The notes: generated from the sequence alone by a model not told the origin. Shown: positions 42,458 through 52,065, counted from the stretch's first letter. The stretch is 64,000 nt of DNA from Lachnospiraceae bacterium (GCA_016281335.1 JAEEIK010000036.1:1-64000); one strand, 5' to 3'. Program-made: numbers and translations.

Positions 42458-45133
42458 TTATAATAATTTTTCCAGTGTCTCAAACAGCACTTCGGGCTGT
42501 ATAGGTTTTGTAAGATGCGCGTCCAGCCCGGCCTGCAGGCTCTTCTGTACATCTTCATCAAAGGCATTGGCTGTAAGAGCGATCATCGGGATCTTTTTGG
42601 CATCCTCCCGCTCCATCTGGCGTATGGTCTCTGCCGCTTTAAGTCCGTCCATTACCGGCATGCGCATATCCATAAGTATTGCATCATAGTATCCGGCGGG
42701 ATGGGCTTCAAACATATCTACCGCTTCTTTCCCGTTTTCCGCAACCTCCGCTTCTATCCCTCTCATCTGAAGGATGTTTACCATGATCTCGGCATTGATG
42801 CTCATATCCTCTGCAAGAAGTATCCTGCGTCCCTCAAGATTTACATCTTCCCTGACTTTCTTATCCCCGGTCTTAGGGTACTCAGTCGACTTCCTGTCCG
42901 AATCAAGCAGAGTCAGCGTCACTGTTATGGTGGTTCCTTTTCCCTGCTCACTCTCAACCTTTATATCACCGTTCATCAGCTCAACCAGATTCTTCGTTAT
43001 AGCCATGCCAAGGCCCGAGCTTCCGTATTTATTGCTTACGCCCTCATTCTCCTGGCTGAAGGTATCAAAGAACTTAGGCAGGTACTCCTTGCTCATTCCT
43101 ATGCCGGTATCGGCAATCTTAAACACCAGAGTGGTCTTCTTATCAAAGGATGCCTTTTTCTCAACAGCGAAATTGATGCTTCCGTTCTCGGGCGTGAATT
43201 TCACGGCATTACCGAGGATATTGATAAGCACCTGCTTAAGCTTTATCACATCACCTATGTAATACTCCGCAGGCTCCCCGCTTATATCACATTTATACTC
43301 CAGCTTCTTTTCCTCGCACTGTCCCGAAAACATGGTATTGATCTGTTCGATCATCCTGAAGAATGAGAACTCTTCGTTCTTTATCACTATCCTTCCCGAC
43401 TCTATCCTGGACATATCAAGTATGTCATTGATAAGTCCCAGCATATGCTTGGCGGATTCCCCTATCTTTTCCAGATGTTCCCTTGTGTTATCCGATATAT
43501 CCGGATCATTGAGTGCCAGCGCATCCAGGCCGAGGATCGCATTCATAGGAGTCCTGATCTCATGGCTCATATTTGAAAGGAAGACTGTCTTTGCCTTGCT
43601 GGCTTCCTGAGCCGTTTCCAGCGCATCTGAGAGAGCCTGGTTCTTAGCAAGAGAATCCCTCATCTCCTCATCTATATCACAGAAGCCCGCGCCCACGGAA
43701 CGCACCCGCTTATCCTCAGCGTGTTCGGCATCCCTTACGCCTGCCAGCTTCAGCATTTCATAGCTTTCTCTGCCGTCTCTGTTGATCAGATATCTCAGAC
43801 TTACCACCTTATCATTCTTAAGATGTTCCCTTATCGAATCCGGTCTTATGAATTCCAGGAAAGCCTCACGGTATTCCTCTGTCACATAACGTCCGGCATA
43901 TTCCTCGAAGCTTTCGGGATAATCAAATTTATCCCCGGGCGCCACGCCCTCTCCGTTATACTCTTCCTTCCTGTAACAGATGCCTCTTAAGGTATCCAGA
44001 TCCAGATAATATACGCTCCTGTAATCAGAGGAGAGCGCGCTTATCATGTTATCCTGCTGGGAGCGCATCTTCTCCTGTTCCAGCAACTCATCCTGCAGGG
44101 CTACACGCTCCTCCAGTTCCTGCTGCATCACCTCTGCCGTAGCCTGCTCGGTGGCCAGCTTTGTAGCTTTCCTTGTCTGTATGATCAGGAAGACCGATAT
44201 CACAAGCAAAACAAGAGCGGTAACCAGCGACTGTGCCAGGCTTCTCTTTATGATGCCGTCGCTGATATTATCTATCTGTTCACTGATCACGCTCTCCCTG
44301 ATCAGATAGGTCAGCATCCAGTCCGTTCCTCTTATGGGAACATAGCTTAAAGTCTCTTTAATATCGTTGTAGGTAAAGGATACAACGCCCTCATGCCCTT
44401 CGGCGAAATGCTCCCTTACGGTTGCCGCCGAATAGCCCTTCTCATATTCCGCCTTATCCAGTGCCGCCAGCAGATTGTCCTCTGCCGAGAGCCCGCCTAA
44501 CACCAGGTTGGTCAGTGCTCTTCCGTCTGAAGTATAGATATTGCAGAAAGTGGTATTGTTATTATCTGATTTAAGTGACAGCATCTCAAGAAAGACATTC
44601 ATGTCTATCTCTTCAAAACAGGCCACCAGTATCTGCCCCTGGAACTCAAGCCTGTCCACAGGTACCGCTATAACAACCTTCTTGTTGTTGCCATCTTCGT
44701 TCTTAAGGGATATCTCCGGCTCGGAAAGTGTATTAGGATCAAAGGCATAGCAATCTATATCCGTCCTTGTGCCCCGGGATGTATAGATCAGGCCGTTCTC
44801 ATCCACAAAGGCAAACTTCTCCAGATCATGCAGCTGCTTCATCCTGAGCTGGTATTCCTGAAGCTTTTCCACCGAGCTTAAGTCATCCTTCTCAAGCATG
44901 CCGATAGCCACATCCATACCCTTTATGTAATCGGAAAGAGTGGAAGATACCACCTGCTCGCGCCTTCCGGCCAGCTCGTCCAGATACAGGAGGCTTACGT
45001 TTCGCACGGCCTTCTCAGTATCACGACTGGCTGTCTGCCCGCTCCATATGGTACCTATCACCAGTATCGCCGCTATGATCAGGCTTCCGATGACGGCCGC
45101 CGTCATTATCCCTCTGTATTTTCCCTTTTTCAT
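42458..45133 (-). CDS. Hybrid histidine kinase with Cache sensor and receiver
   Basis: An 891-aa membrane kinase. Helix 1 (about 10-30), an extracellular double-Cache-type sensor (about 35-300), helix 2 (about 305-325), coiled coil, a PAS-like domain (about 360-485, SSDYRSVYYLDLDTLRGICYR), HisKA with NMSHEIRTPMNAILGLD (about 535), HATPase with DTGIGMSKE and GSSGLGMAI, and a C-terminal receiver with DAILMDMRMPVMDG. The start overlaps the upstream kinase gene (ATGA). The PAS-HisKA-HATPase core is closely similar to that kinase. No DNA-binding output exists in either, so output is likely by phosphorelay to the HPt or the REC proteins. Confidence 0.93.
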   Translation of the reverse strand: MKKGKYRGIMTAAVIGSLIIAAILVIGTIWSGQTASRDTEKAVRNVSLLYLDELAGRREQVVSSTLSDYIKGMDVAIGMLEKDDLSSVEKLQEYQLRMKQLHDLEKFAFVDENGLIYTSRGTRTDIDCYAFDPNTLSEPEISLKNEDGNNKKVVIAVPVDRLEFQGQILVACFEEIDMNVFLEMLSLKSDNNNTTFCNIYTSDGRALTNLVLGGLSAEDNLLAALDKAEYEKGYSAATVREHFAEGHEGVVSFTYNDIKETLSYVPIRGTDWMLTYLIRESVISEQIDNISDGIIKRSLAQSLVTALVLLVISVFLIIQTRKATKLATEQATAEVMQQELEERVALQDELLEQEKMRSQQDNMISALSSDYRSVYYLDLDTLRGICYRKEEYNGEGVAPGDKFDYPESFEEYAGRYVTEEYREAFLEFIRPDSIREHLKNDKVVSLRYLINRDGRESYEMLKLAGVRDAEHAEDKRVRSVGAGFCDIDEEMRDSLAKNQALSDALETAQEASKAKTVFLSNMSHEIRTPMNAILGLDALALNDPDISDNTREHLEKIGESAKHMLGLINDILDMSRIESGRIVIKNEEFSFFRMIEQINTMFSGQCEEKKLEYKCDISGEPAEYYIGDVIKLKQVLINILGNAVKFTPENGSINFAVEKKASFDKKTTLVFKIADTGIGMSKEYLPKFFDTFSQENEGVSNKYGSSGLGMAITKNLVELMNGDIKVESEQGKGTTITVTLTLLDSDRKSTEYPKTGDKKVREDVNLEGRRILLAEDMSINAEIMVNILQMRGIEAEVAENGKEAVDMFEAHPAGYYDAILMDMRMPVMDGLKAAETIRQMEREDAKKIPMIALTANAFDEDVQKSLQAGLDAHLTKPIQPEVLFETLEKLL

Positions 45134-47625
45134 TTTCTGTCTGCCTTCCCGTCGTATTCCCAGATGAGTTCTTCCAGCGTCTGATAAAGTCTTTCTGTCT
45201 CCACGGGTTTGGAAAGATGCGCATTCATGCCCACCTGCAGTGAGCGCTGCACATCCTCGTCAAAGGCGTTGGCCGTTAAAGCAATTATGGGCACAAGTTT
45301 TGAATCTTTCCTGTCAAGCGCCCTTATCCTTGAGGCAGCTTCGAGGCCGTCCATCTCGGGCATCCTGATGTCCATGAGCACTGCATCATAATGCCCCGCC
45401 TCACTCTTCTCAAACATCTCCAGCACAAGCTTTCCGTTTTCAGCATGGTCCACCTTTGCTCCTTTAAGCCTTAAGAGTTCCTTCATGATCTCGGCATTTA
45501 TGATCACATCCTCCGCCAGCAGTATATTCCTGTCCGCAAGCTCAGCCCGCTCCTTTTTCACAAACATGGACATATTGTTTCTTCGAGCGACGCGCTCAAA
45601 TTCTCCGATGACATTGGATGCAAAGAGCGGCTTGGCAAGAAAACTGTCCACGCCTATATGCAGCGCCTCGTCCATGATCTCATCCCAGTTAAACGAAGTG
45701 AGAATGATGATAGTGGTCTCGCTGCTGTATAGCTTTCTTATCTCCTTTGCCACCTCTATGCCATCCATATCAGGCATCTTCCAGTCCAGCAGTACCAGAT
45801 TGTACGGCTCCTGTTTGGTATGCATTACTTCCAGCATATGCAGGGCATCGGTCCCGTTATGACAGGTATCTGCCTTGATGCCCGCTTCATCCAGCACCAT
45901 CCTTGCATGCTCGGCTGCTATCTCCTCGTCATCCACCACCAGTACCCGCATCTCTTTCGGATCGATCATGATGCCCTCAACACAGTGATCACAGTTCTTA
46001 AGGGTTACCACAACGGTAAACTCGGTTCCCTCTCCTTTCTTCGAAGTAACACTGATGGTACCGTTCATGATCTCCACGATATTCTTGGTAATGGCCATGC
46101 CCAGTCCGGTGCTTCCGTACTTGTTATTCCGGCTGCTGTCCTCCTGGGTAAAGGTGTCAAAAACTTTCGGAATAAAAGCCTCATCCATTCCTATACCTGT
46201 ATCGCTTATGGTGAATCTTATGGTCGACTGGTCTTCATAGACCGCAGTTCTTTCAACGCCTAAGATGATCTCCCCTGGAGGATCCGTAAACTTGATGGCA
46301 TTGCTGAGTATATTGATCAGCACCTGTTTAAGCTTCATATCATCGCCGATATAATAGTCCGATACTCCTCCGGTCATTCTGCATTCGTATTTAAGTCCCT
46401 TGTCACTGCACTGGGTCATGACCATGATATTGATCTGCTCCAGCATGGACCTGAAGGAGAATTCCTCTTTTCTGAGGATCATCCTGCCCGACTCTATCCT
46501 GCTCATATCCAGGATATCATTGATAAGCCCCAGAAGATGTCTGGCGCTTTCTCCTATCTTTTCCAGGTATTCTCTGGTAGAAATATCAAGATTTTCATTT
46601 CGAAGCGCCAGGGAATCCAGACCGATGATCGCGTTCATCGGGGTCCTGATCTCGTGGCTCATATTTGATAGAAAAGCGGTTTTTGCCTTATTTGCTTCTT
46701 CCGCAGCCTTAAGAGCTTCGCTTAAGGCCTGGTTCTTTGCCATTGATTCACGCATATCGGAATCTATATTGGTCAGTCCCAGGCCGACCGCATGGACGAT
46801 CTTGTCATCCCTGTCGGCTGCCTGCCTGACCCCGGCCATGCGGATCATTTCATAATAATCTTTTCCGTTCCTGTGCACCAGATAACGGTATGCGATCAGA
46901 AGCTCCTCCGCCAGCTGTTTTCTCACATTCTCGGGATCGATGAATTCAAGAAAACCTTCACGGTAGCTTTCATCCACCGCCTCATTTGCATAATGGGTAA
47001 AACGTTCCAGATAAGGAAAGTGTATCCCCTCCTTCGTCTGATCGTCATCAAGGGGATCTCCGCGGTAACAGACCGCATCATTTTTATCAAGATCGACATG
47101 ATATACGCTGCGGTAATCGGAGGCCAGAGCTGTGATCATCTTGTCCTGCCGATCTCTCAGGCTCTGCTCTTCCATGAGCATTGCTTCCGCTTTTTTAGCT
47201 TTCTCAAGTACCTGAGCATGTTTTTCGGTTATATCGGATATAAATACGTAATATACCCCGCCGTAATTCTCCGTCTCCGAATAATGTCCATAATCATCTA
47301 TCCATCTGACCTCGCCGTCTTTTCTGATGATACGGTATTCCACATGGTCCAGGCTTTCATCGCTTTTACGCACCTGATCCACCACCGACTCGGATACCAT
47401 GGCATAGTCATCGGGATGGAGCATACCCTTAAAAGTATATCCGGTCAGGATCTTAAAGTCTTCCAGATCATCACAGCCGAATATCCTTATGACAGCGTCA
47501 TTGGCATAGAGCAGTTCTTCCTTTCCCTCAGCCTTGTAAATGAAAAAACCGCCGGGCATATGACGCCCGATATCCTCTATGGCATTCATCGCCTGTTCAT
47601 TTAGCACGGGGTATTTTCCGAACAT
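45130..47625 (-). CDS. Soluble PAS hybrid histidine kinase with two receivers
   Basis: An 831-aa protein with no membrane helix: PAS domain (about 15-135, FIYKAEGKEELLYANDAVIRIFGCDDLEDF), a second PAS-like domain (about 170-300), HisKA with NMSHEIRTPMNAIIGLDSL, HATPase (DTGIGMDEA, GSTGLGMAI), then receiver 1 (LVLLDWKMPDMDG) and receiver 2 (DAVLMDIRMPEMDG). The ATG at 47625 has GAGG five bases upstream, seven bases after the HPt stop; the longer frame to 47673 lies inside the HPt gene. It is a paralogue of the next kinase and stands beside an HPt gene, the classic parts of a multistep relay. Confidence 0.92.
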   Translation of the reverse strand: MFGKYPVLNEQAMNAIEDIGRHMPGGFFIYKAEGKEELLYANDAVIRIFGCDDLEDFKILTGYTFKGMLHPDDYAMVSESVVDQVRKSDESLDHVEYRIIRKDGEVRWIDDYGHYSETENYGGVYYVFISDITEKHAQVLEKAKKAEAMLMEEQSLRDRQDKMITALASDYRSVYHVDLDKNDAVCYRGDPLDDDQTKEGIHFPYLERFTHYANEAVDESYREGFLEFIDPENVRKQLAEELLIAYRYLVHRNGKDYYEMIRMAGVRQAADRDDKIVHAVGLGLTNIDSDMRESMAKNQALSEALKAAEEANKAKTAFLSNMSHEIRTPMNAIIGLDSLALRNENLDISTREYLEKIGESARHLLGLINDILDMSRIESGRMILRKEEFSFRSMLEQINIMVMTQCSDKGLKYECRMTGGVSDYYIGDDMKLKQVLINILSNAIKFTDPPGEIILGVERTAVYEDQSTIRFTISDTGIGMDEAFIPKVFDTFTQEDSSRNNKYGSTGLGMAITKNIVEIMNGTISVTSKKGEGTEFTVVVTLKNCDHCVEGIMIDPKEMRVLVVDDEEIAAEHARMVLDEAGIKADTCHNGTDALHMLEVMHTKQEPYNLVLLDWKMPDMDGIEVAKEIRKLYSSETTIIILTSFNWDEIMDEALHIGVDSFLAKPLFASNVIGEFERVARRNNMSMFVKKERAELADRNILLAEDVIINAEIMKELLRLKGAKVDHAENGKLVLEMFEKSEAGHYDAVLMDIRMPEMDGLEAASRIRALDRKDSKLVPIIALTANAFDEDVQRSLQVGMNAHLSKPVETERLYQTLEELIWEYDGKADRK

Positions 47626-47632
47626 TGACACC

Positions 47633-47962
47633 TCATTCGATAAAGCGTTTTCTCTCTTCCCACATTTTCGCAAGCAGCGGGCTGTAATCCGCTTCCTGCT
47701 TAGCCCTTAACATTTCGGTCATCTCACTCACCGGCTCATATATCGGAGTCAGCGAAAGATTAGCCAGCACTCCCTTCAGAGCGTGGGCTGCCTCAAAAGC
47801 TTCCGTAAGTCTGTTTTCTTTTATCTGTTTTTCCAGCTCATCATAGCCCTTCTGCTCAAGAGCCATTCCCACGAGCCTTAAATAAAACTCCTGATTGTTT
47901 CCGCAGCGCATAAGTCCCTGCTCGGTATCAGCTCCGAGTTCTTTCAGCTTTTCTACCGTCAT
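47633..47962 (-). CDS. HPt phosphotransfer protein
   Basis: A 109-aa histidine phosphotransfer protein. The site His is in AFEAAHALKGVLANLSL (about residue 60), with the usual following Lys-Gly. It consists of a helical bundle only. It overlaps the REC-GGDEF-EAL gene (ATGA) and precedes the hybrid kinases. It likely shuttles phosphate between the receivers of the kinases and the receivers of the c-di-GMP protein; this link is inference from position and domain type. Confidence 0.9.
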   Translation of the reverse strand: MTVEKLKELGADTEQGLMRCGNNQEFYLRLVGMALEQKGYDELEKQIKENRLTEAFEAAHALKGVLANLSLTPIYEPVSEMTEMLRAKQEADYSPLLAKMWEERKRFIE

Positions 47963-49674
47963 CCCTGTACCTCCGATTCCGTTCTCTCTTTGATAAATGC
48001 CTCAAAATCCTCTGCACATACAGGCTTTGAAAAATAATATCCCTGTATCACATCGCAGCCCATTTCCTTAAGGATTTCATACTGTTCCTTATATTCCACG
48101 CCTTCGGCCACTACTTTTACCTTCAGGTACTTTGCGATGCCCATTATGAATTCCACCAGCTTAAGGGCTCTTTCATCCTTATGGATATTTCTTACAAAGA
48201 CCATATCCAGTTTCAGCACGTCAAAAGGCAGTTCGTTCAGCATGTTAAGCGAGGAATAACCCGTTCCGAAATCATCCATCTCTATGGTAAAGCCCTTGTC
48301 CTTCATGCCTTTAACGAGACTTATCATATCTGCCTGATTGTCGGTATATGCGGATTCCGTGACTTCCAGATAATAGTCTGCTGTTTCGATCCCTGCCTCT
48401 TTGACTATAGTCTCAAGCTCATCGGCAAGATCCTCACTCATGATATCCACGCGGCTCACATTGACCGAAACAGGTATCTTTATACCGTATTTCTTTTCCC
48501 ACTGCGCTATCTGAGCCGCCGCTTCCTTCCAGACATAGCGGTCCACCTTTCCTATCAGGCCGTTGTTCTCAAAAAGAGGTATGAACTTTCCGGGACTTAT
48601 CATACCAAGCTCCGGATGCACCCATCTTATCAGTGCCTCCGCGCTGGACAGTACCGGTTTTTCACCCTGCACACCGTACTTTGGCTGATAGAATACCTTA
48701 AACTGCTTTTCCGCTATCGCCTTATCCAGATCATGTATCAGCAGCTCGTCATAGTGTTCTTTTTCCCTTATCTTCTCATCATAGCAGGATATATGCCTTC
48801 CCGGATCCTGCTTGGTACTGTTGCAGGCAAGGAGCGCCAGCTCCATTCTCTTTGAAATATCAGCTTCTTTCTCCGCCTCTTTATATATGCCCATTCTCAC
48901 TCTGGTATCCGAATTGCCGAGAAGTTCATTAAGAGCATTATTGATGGCAGCATACAGCTCCTCTCCGTTACCTTCGCCGTTCAGATACAGATAAAACTGA
49001 TCGGCGCTGTAACGGCAGGCAAGTCCTTTTGTCTCTCCCGCGTATTCTTTGACCGTCTTTCCTATAGCGGCTAATACCCTGTCACCGAACTCTCTTCCGT
49101 GTACCGCATTTATCACATGGAATCTGTTGATATTAAGAGCTATCAGTTCCTTAGACCCTTCAGGATAATACTGGTCAAAGATCGTGGAATACTCGCAAAA
49201 ATACTCTCTGTTGAAAAGCCCGGTAAGCGTATCGAACTGGGTAGCGGTAATGATATTCCTGCCTTCGTACAGCTGTATGATCCTGTCTATCCTGGTATGG
49301 ATCACCTCCGGTATGTCATAGGGCTTCGGGATAAAGTCCGCCGCTCCCATCTTAAGGCTCCTAACCTCCGCTTCCTTCTCGGAAGTAAGGACTATAACCG
49401 GGACATCCTTAAGCGCTTCATCTTCCCTGACCTTTTCAAAAAATTCATATCCGTCCATTACCGGCATATGAAGGTCAAGAAGTATCAGCGAAAGTCTTTG
49501 CTTTTCATTCTTCGCCACATTAAGCGCCTCACTGCCGTCAGCTGCAAGCAGGACTTCATAGTCATCCTCCAGTATATTGCCGAGCATAAGCCTGTTTATC
49601 TCTTCGTCATCAACTATGAGTATCCGTCTCTTCATGCTCAGACGGCTTTTAACAAAATCATTCTGCGTAACCAT
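47959..49674 (-). CDS. REC-GGDEF-EAL protein, probable c-di-GMP phosphodiesterase
   Basis: A 571-aa soluble protein. Receiver with LILLDLHMPVMDG (about 60-70), a degenerate GGDEF domain (about 145-300) where RYSADQF replaces RxGGDEF, and an EAL domain (about 310-565) with AEALIRW, VNVSR, LEVTES, MDDFGTGYSS, VLKLD, VVAEGVE and QGYYFSKP, i.e. all known catalytic residues. It should degrade c-di-GMP, with the dead cyclase as a regulatory site. The ATG at 49674 has GAGGAGG. Overlap with the HPt gene suggests that receiver phosphorylation sets activity. Confidence 0.92.
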   Translation of the reverse strand: MVTQNDFVKSRLSMKRRILIVDDEEINRLMLGNILEDDYEVLLAADGSEALNVAKNEKQRLSLILLDLHMPVMDGYEFFEKVREDEALKDVPVIVLTSEKEAEVRSLKMGAADFIPKPYDIPEVIHTRIDRIIQLYEGRNIITATQFDTLTGLFNREYFCEYSTIFDQYYPEGSKELIALNINRFHVINAVHGREFGDRVLAAIGKTVKEYAGETKGLACRYSADQFYLYLNGEGNGEELYAAINNALNELLGNSDTRVRMGIYKEAEKEADISKRMELALLACNSTKQDPGRHISCYDEKIREKEHYDELLIHDLDKAIAEKQFKVFYQPKYGVQGEKPVLSSAEALIRWVHPELGMISPGKFIPLFENNGLIGKVDRYVWKEAAAQIAQWEKKYGIKIPVSVNVSRVDIMSEDLADELETIVKEAGIETADYYLEVTESAYTDNQADMISLVKGMKDKGFTIEMDDFGTGYSSLNMLNELPFDVLKLDMVFVRNIHKDERALKLVEFIMGIAKYLKVKVVAEGVEYKEQYEILKEMGCDVIQGYYFSKPVCAEDFEAFIKERTESEVQG

Positions 49675-49684
49675 AGCTTCCTCC

Positions 49685-50077
49685 TCAGTATTTTTTCAGT
49701 ATGTTCTCAAGCCTTTCCCAGATAAGAGAAGGTTCATAGGGCTTGCATATAAAATCGGCAATGTTATAGGGAAACGTCTTCATCAGATTGTCGCTGGTGC
49801 TCTCAGCCGTGACGATGATAACCGGTATCTTTACCTCATTCTGCTTCAGTATTTCCAGCACACTGAAACCGTTCATGATAGGCATATGCAGATCCAGCAT
49901 TATACAGTCGATCAGCTTACTTCCCCGGAGGATCACTTCCAGGCCCTCATATCCGTTTTCTGCAGTCTCCACCTCGTAGCCGCCGAGATTCAGTATGCCT
50001 GTAAGTATCTCCCTGTCGATCTCCGAGTCGTCTATGATCAGTATTCTTTTTTCAACATCATAATCTCCGTAATACAA
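49685..50077 (-). CDS. Single-domain response regulator
   Basis: A 130-aa stand-alone receiver: RILIIDDSEIDREILTGIL, phosphorylated Asp in CIMLDLHMPIMNG (about 60), and Thr/Ser and Lys in VIIVTAES and FICKPYEP. There is no output domain. The likely start is a TTG (50077) with GGGGG about 11 bases before it; no in-frame ATG is near. It sits 10 bases before the REC-GGDEF-EAL gene. It probably acts as phosphate sink or relay component. Confidence 0.85.
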   Translation of the reverse strand: MYYGDYDVEKRILIIDDSEIDREILTGILNLGGYEVETAENGYEGLEVILRGSKLIDCIMLDLHMPIMNGFSVLEILKQNEVKIPVIIVTAESTSDNLMKTFPYNIADFICKPYEPSLIWERLENILKKY

Positions 50078-50098
50078 CTGACCGGGCCCCCTTTAATC

Positions 50099-51997
50099 TT
50101 ACTTATGGTGTTCCTTCTTTATGTCATACATCTGTTCATCCGCCAGTCTCAGGGCTTCCTTTATGTCAAAGTTTTCATCGAATACGGTGGTATTGGAGCC
50201 AAGGCTGCTCATTACCGTGTATTCCTTCCCCGAACCGGCATTGTATTCATTGAGAAACTTAAGTATCCTCTCGGTGATCCCGGCTACGTCATATTCTCCG
50301 ATGATCACCGCAAAGAGTTCGTCGCCGCCGAAACGTACACAGAGTGAATCTTCCGGGCAGGAAGTATGCAGTGCTTTCGCAGCTGTAGCTATGGCATTGT
50401 CACCCTCGGCATGACCGAAATTATCATTGATGTATTTAAGCCCGTCCAGATCCGACATCAGCACAGTTACGGGCTTACCGTACTTCCTCTTATCGTTTAT
50501 CACATATTCGAAAGCGTTATTAAAACCGACACGGTTATAGAGACCTGTCAGCGGATCTCTCTTGTACATTGAGTCAATGCGCTCTGCCAGGTGTTTCTGG
50601 TACATCATGTTTACGTAGCCGCCGATGCCCATTCCTATGGTATTGCTGATATTGGCGGTGCGTGAATAATCCGTTATATCGTAATCCGTATAAGCAAAAC
50701 AGATATATCCCAGGGACTTATCCATGAAATCGATGGTGTTGAATATCAGGGGATAGCCCTTCCATATCTTTCCCCTGAACCTTTCATTCTCGGCCCTTAA
50801 AAGCGTCTGGTTCAGATGCCGCTCCGTAAGCCAGGGCGCAACCTTGGGATCATATACGAGGGTATACTCGGTAGGATCGATCTTTTCCTCTTTCTCGTCA
50901 AAAAAATAATTATCGGCATCAAGCAGACGTCTGTTCAGCACGAAAGATACATCCTCCACCATATCCTGATCGTTGATGATCAGTTTCTTAAGATGTGAGA
51001 CCATCTCTGCGGGATTTCTGCTCATCTGCATCTTTGTCGTCACTTCGTGCATTATATGCACTTCGTCCTGATGCCTGTAGAATTTATTATTGAAACGTCC
51101 CAGCATGGAACTGTCATAACCTGAAAAGGCAGCGGCGCCTGTGGATTCATTGGGTATCAGCGTAGGCACGACACGTATGCTCTTATCTCCGGCTTCTGCC
51201 TTCCCCTTTGTGACTCTTTTTATCATCTCTATGGTAGCATCCGCAAGCTCCGGTGTCGTGCAGCTTGCGGTGGTAATCTTGGGCTCCGTCATGAATACTT
51301 CTTCATATCCGTCAAAGCCCGATACCACACAGTCTCCCGGAACCGAAAAACCGTTCTTTTTCAATACATCGCAAACATTGATCGCCATGATGTCATTTGC
51401 GCAGATTATCGCATCGGGTATCTCCCCGGAAGCGATCAGCTTCTCGGTCGCATCGATGGCCGGCTTGGCCCAGAACTGCCCGTAGCTTAACATGCTCTCA
51501 TCAAAAACAAAGCCGTGGGTATTAACGTATTGCTTAAATATCTCTATTCTTTCATCGGAAAAAGGATTATCCGGGATACCTGCCATGATGTGAGGCCTTT
51601 TTATCTGCTTCATCCCAAAGACATGCTCCACCACCTGCTTAAAACCTGCCGCATAATCAAAGCGTATATTCGGCAGATCACCGTATTCTCCGTCTACGAT
51701 GATAACAGGCTTGTCGTATTCCCTGGCATGATCAATGATCTTCTCGGCCACACTGTGACATTTGATCTTTTCATCCATTATCACCACCGCATCTACATGC
51801 TGGTAAGGAATGATCTCAAAAATACTGGTCTCCGCGCTGATATTGTTCTCATCCCAGTACAGATCGGAATTGATAGTGAATATCAGCAGCACGTAACCAT
51901 CAGATCTCAGTGCCTCGTTCAGCTTTTCGATATAATCATGAACCTGCGGATCATATATCCTGGATGTACACAGTGCCACGATCCTTTGATCTTTCAT
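50099..51997 (-). CDS. Periplasmic-binding-like/GGDEF diguanylate cyclase
   Basis: A 632-aa soluble protein. The N-terminal half (about 1-285) is a LacI-type ligand-binding domain (VALCTSRIYDPQVHDYIEKLNEALRSD, VVIMDEK, DAIICANDIMAINVCDVLKKNGFSVP, VVSGFDGYEEVFMTEPKITTA) but has no helix-turn-helix and no signal peptide. A middle region (about 300-460) is GAF-like, and the C-terminus is a GGDEF domain (DPLTGLYNRVGFNN and VRFGGDELFAVI) with an active-type signature and no RxxD inhibitory site. So c-di-GMP synthesis would respond to a small molecule, probably a sugar. The ATG at 51997 is preferred for ribosome-site spacing. Confidence 0.9.
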   Translation of the reverse strand: MKDQRIVALCTSRIYDPQVHDYIEKLNEALRSDGYVLLIFTINSDLYWDENNISAETSIFEIIPYQHVDAVVIMDEKIKCHSVAEKIIDHAREYDKPVIIVDGEYGDLPNIRFDYAAGFKQVVEHVFGMKQIKRPHIMAGIPDNPFSDERIEIFKQYVNTHGFVFDESMLSYGQFWAKPAIDATEKLIASGEIPDAIICANDIMAINVCDVLKKNGFSVPGDCVVSGFDGYEEVFMTEPKITTASCTTPELADATIEMIKRVTKGKAEAGDKSIRVVPTLIPNESTGAAAFSGYDSSMLGRFNNKFYRHQDEVHIMHEVTTKMQMSRNPAEMVSHLKKLIINDQDMVEDVSFVLNRRLLDADNYFFDEKEEKIDPTEYTLVYDPKVAPWLTERHLNQTLLRAENERFRGKIWKGYPLIFNTIDFMDKSLGYICFAYTDYDITDYSRTANISNTIGMGIGGYVNMMYQKHLAERIDSMYKRDPLTGLYNRVGFNNAFEYVINDKRKYGKPVTVLMSDLDGLKYINDNFGHAEGDNAIATAAKALHTSCPEDSLCVRFGGDELFAVIIGEYDVAGITERILKFLNEYNAGSGKEYTVMSSLGSNTTVFDENFDIKEALRLADEQMYDIKKEHHK

Positions 51998-52036
51998 CGG
52001 CATATCTCCCTTTCCGATATTTAGCCCATCTTCCCC

Positions 52037-52065
52037 ATTATAACAAACAAGGGCGGCCCATACAA
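52037..52065 (-). promoter_or_regulatory. Promoter of the signalling operon, overlapping a terminator
   Basis: TTGTAT (52060-52065), 17-base spacer, TATAAT (52037-52042). The -35 lies in the loop of the hairpin that ends the kinase gene before it. Confidence 0.68.
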
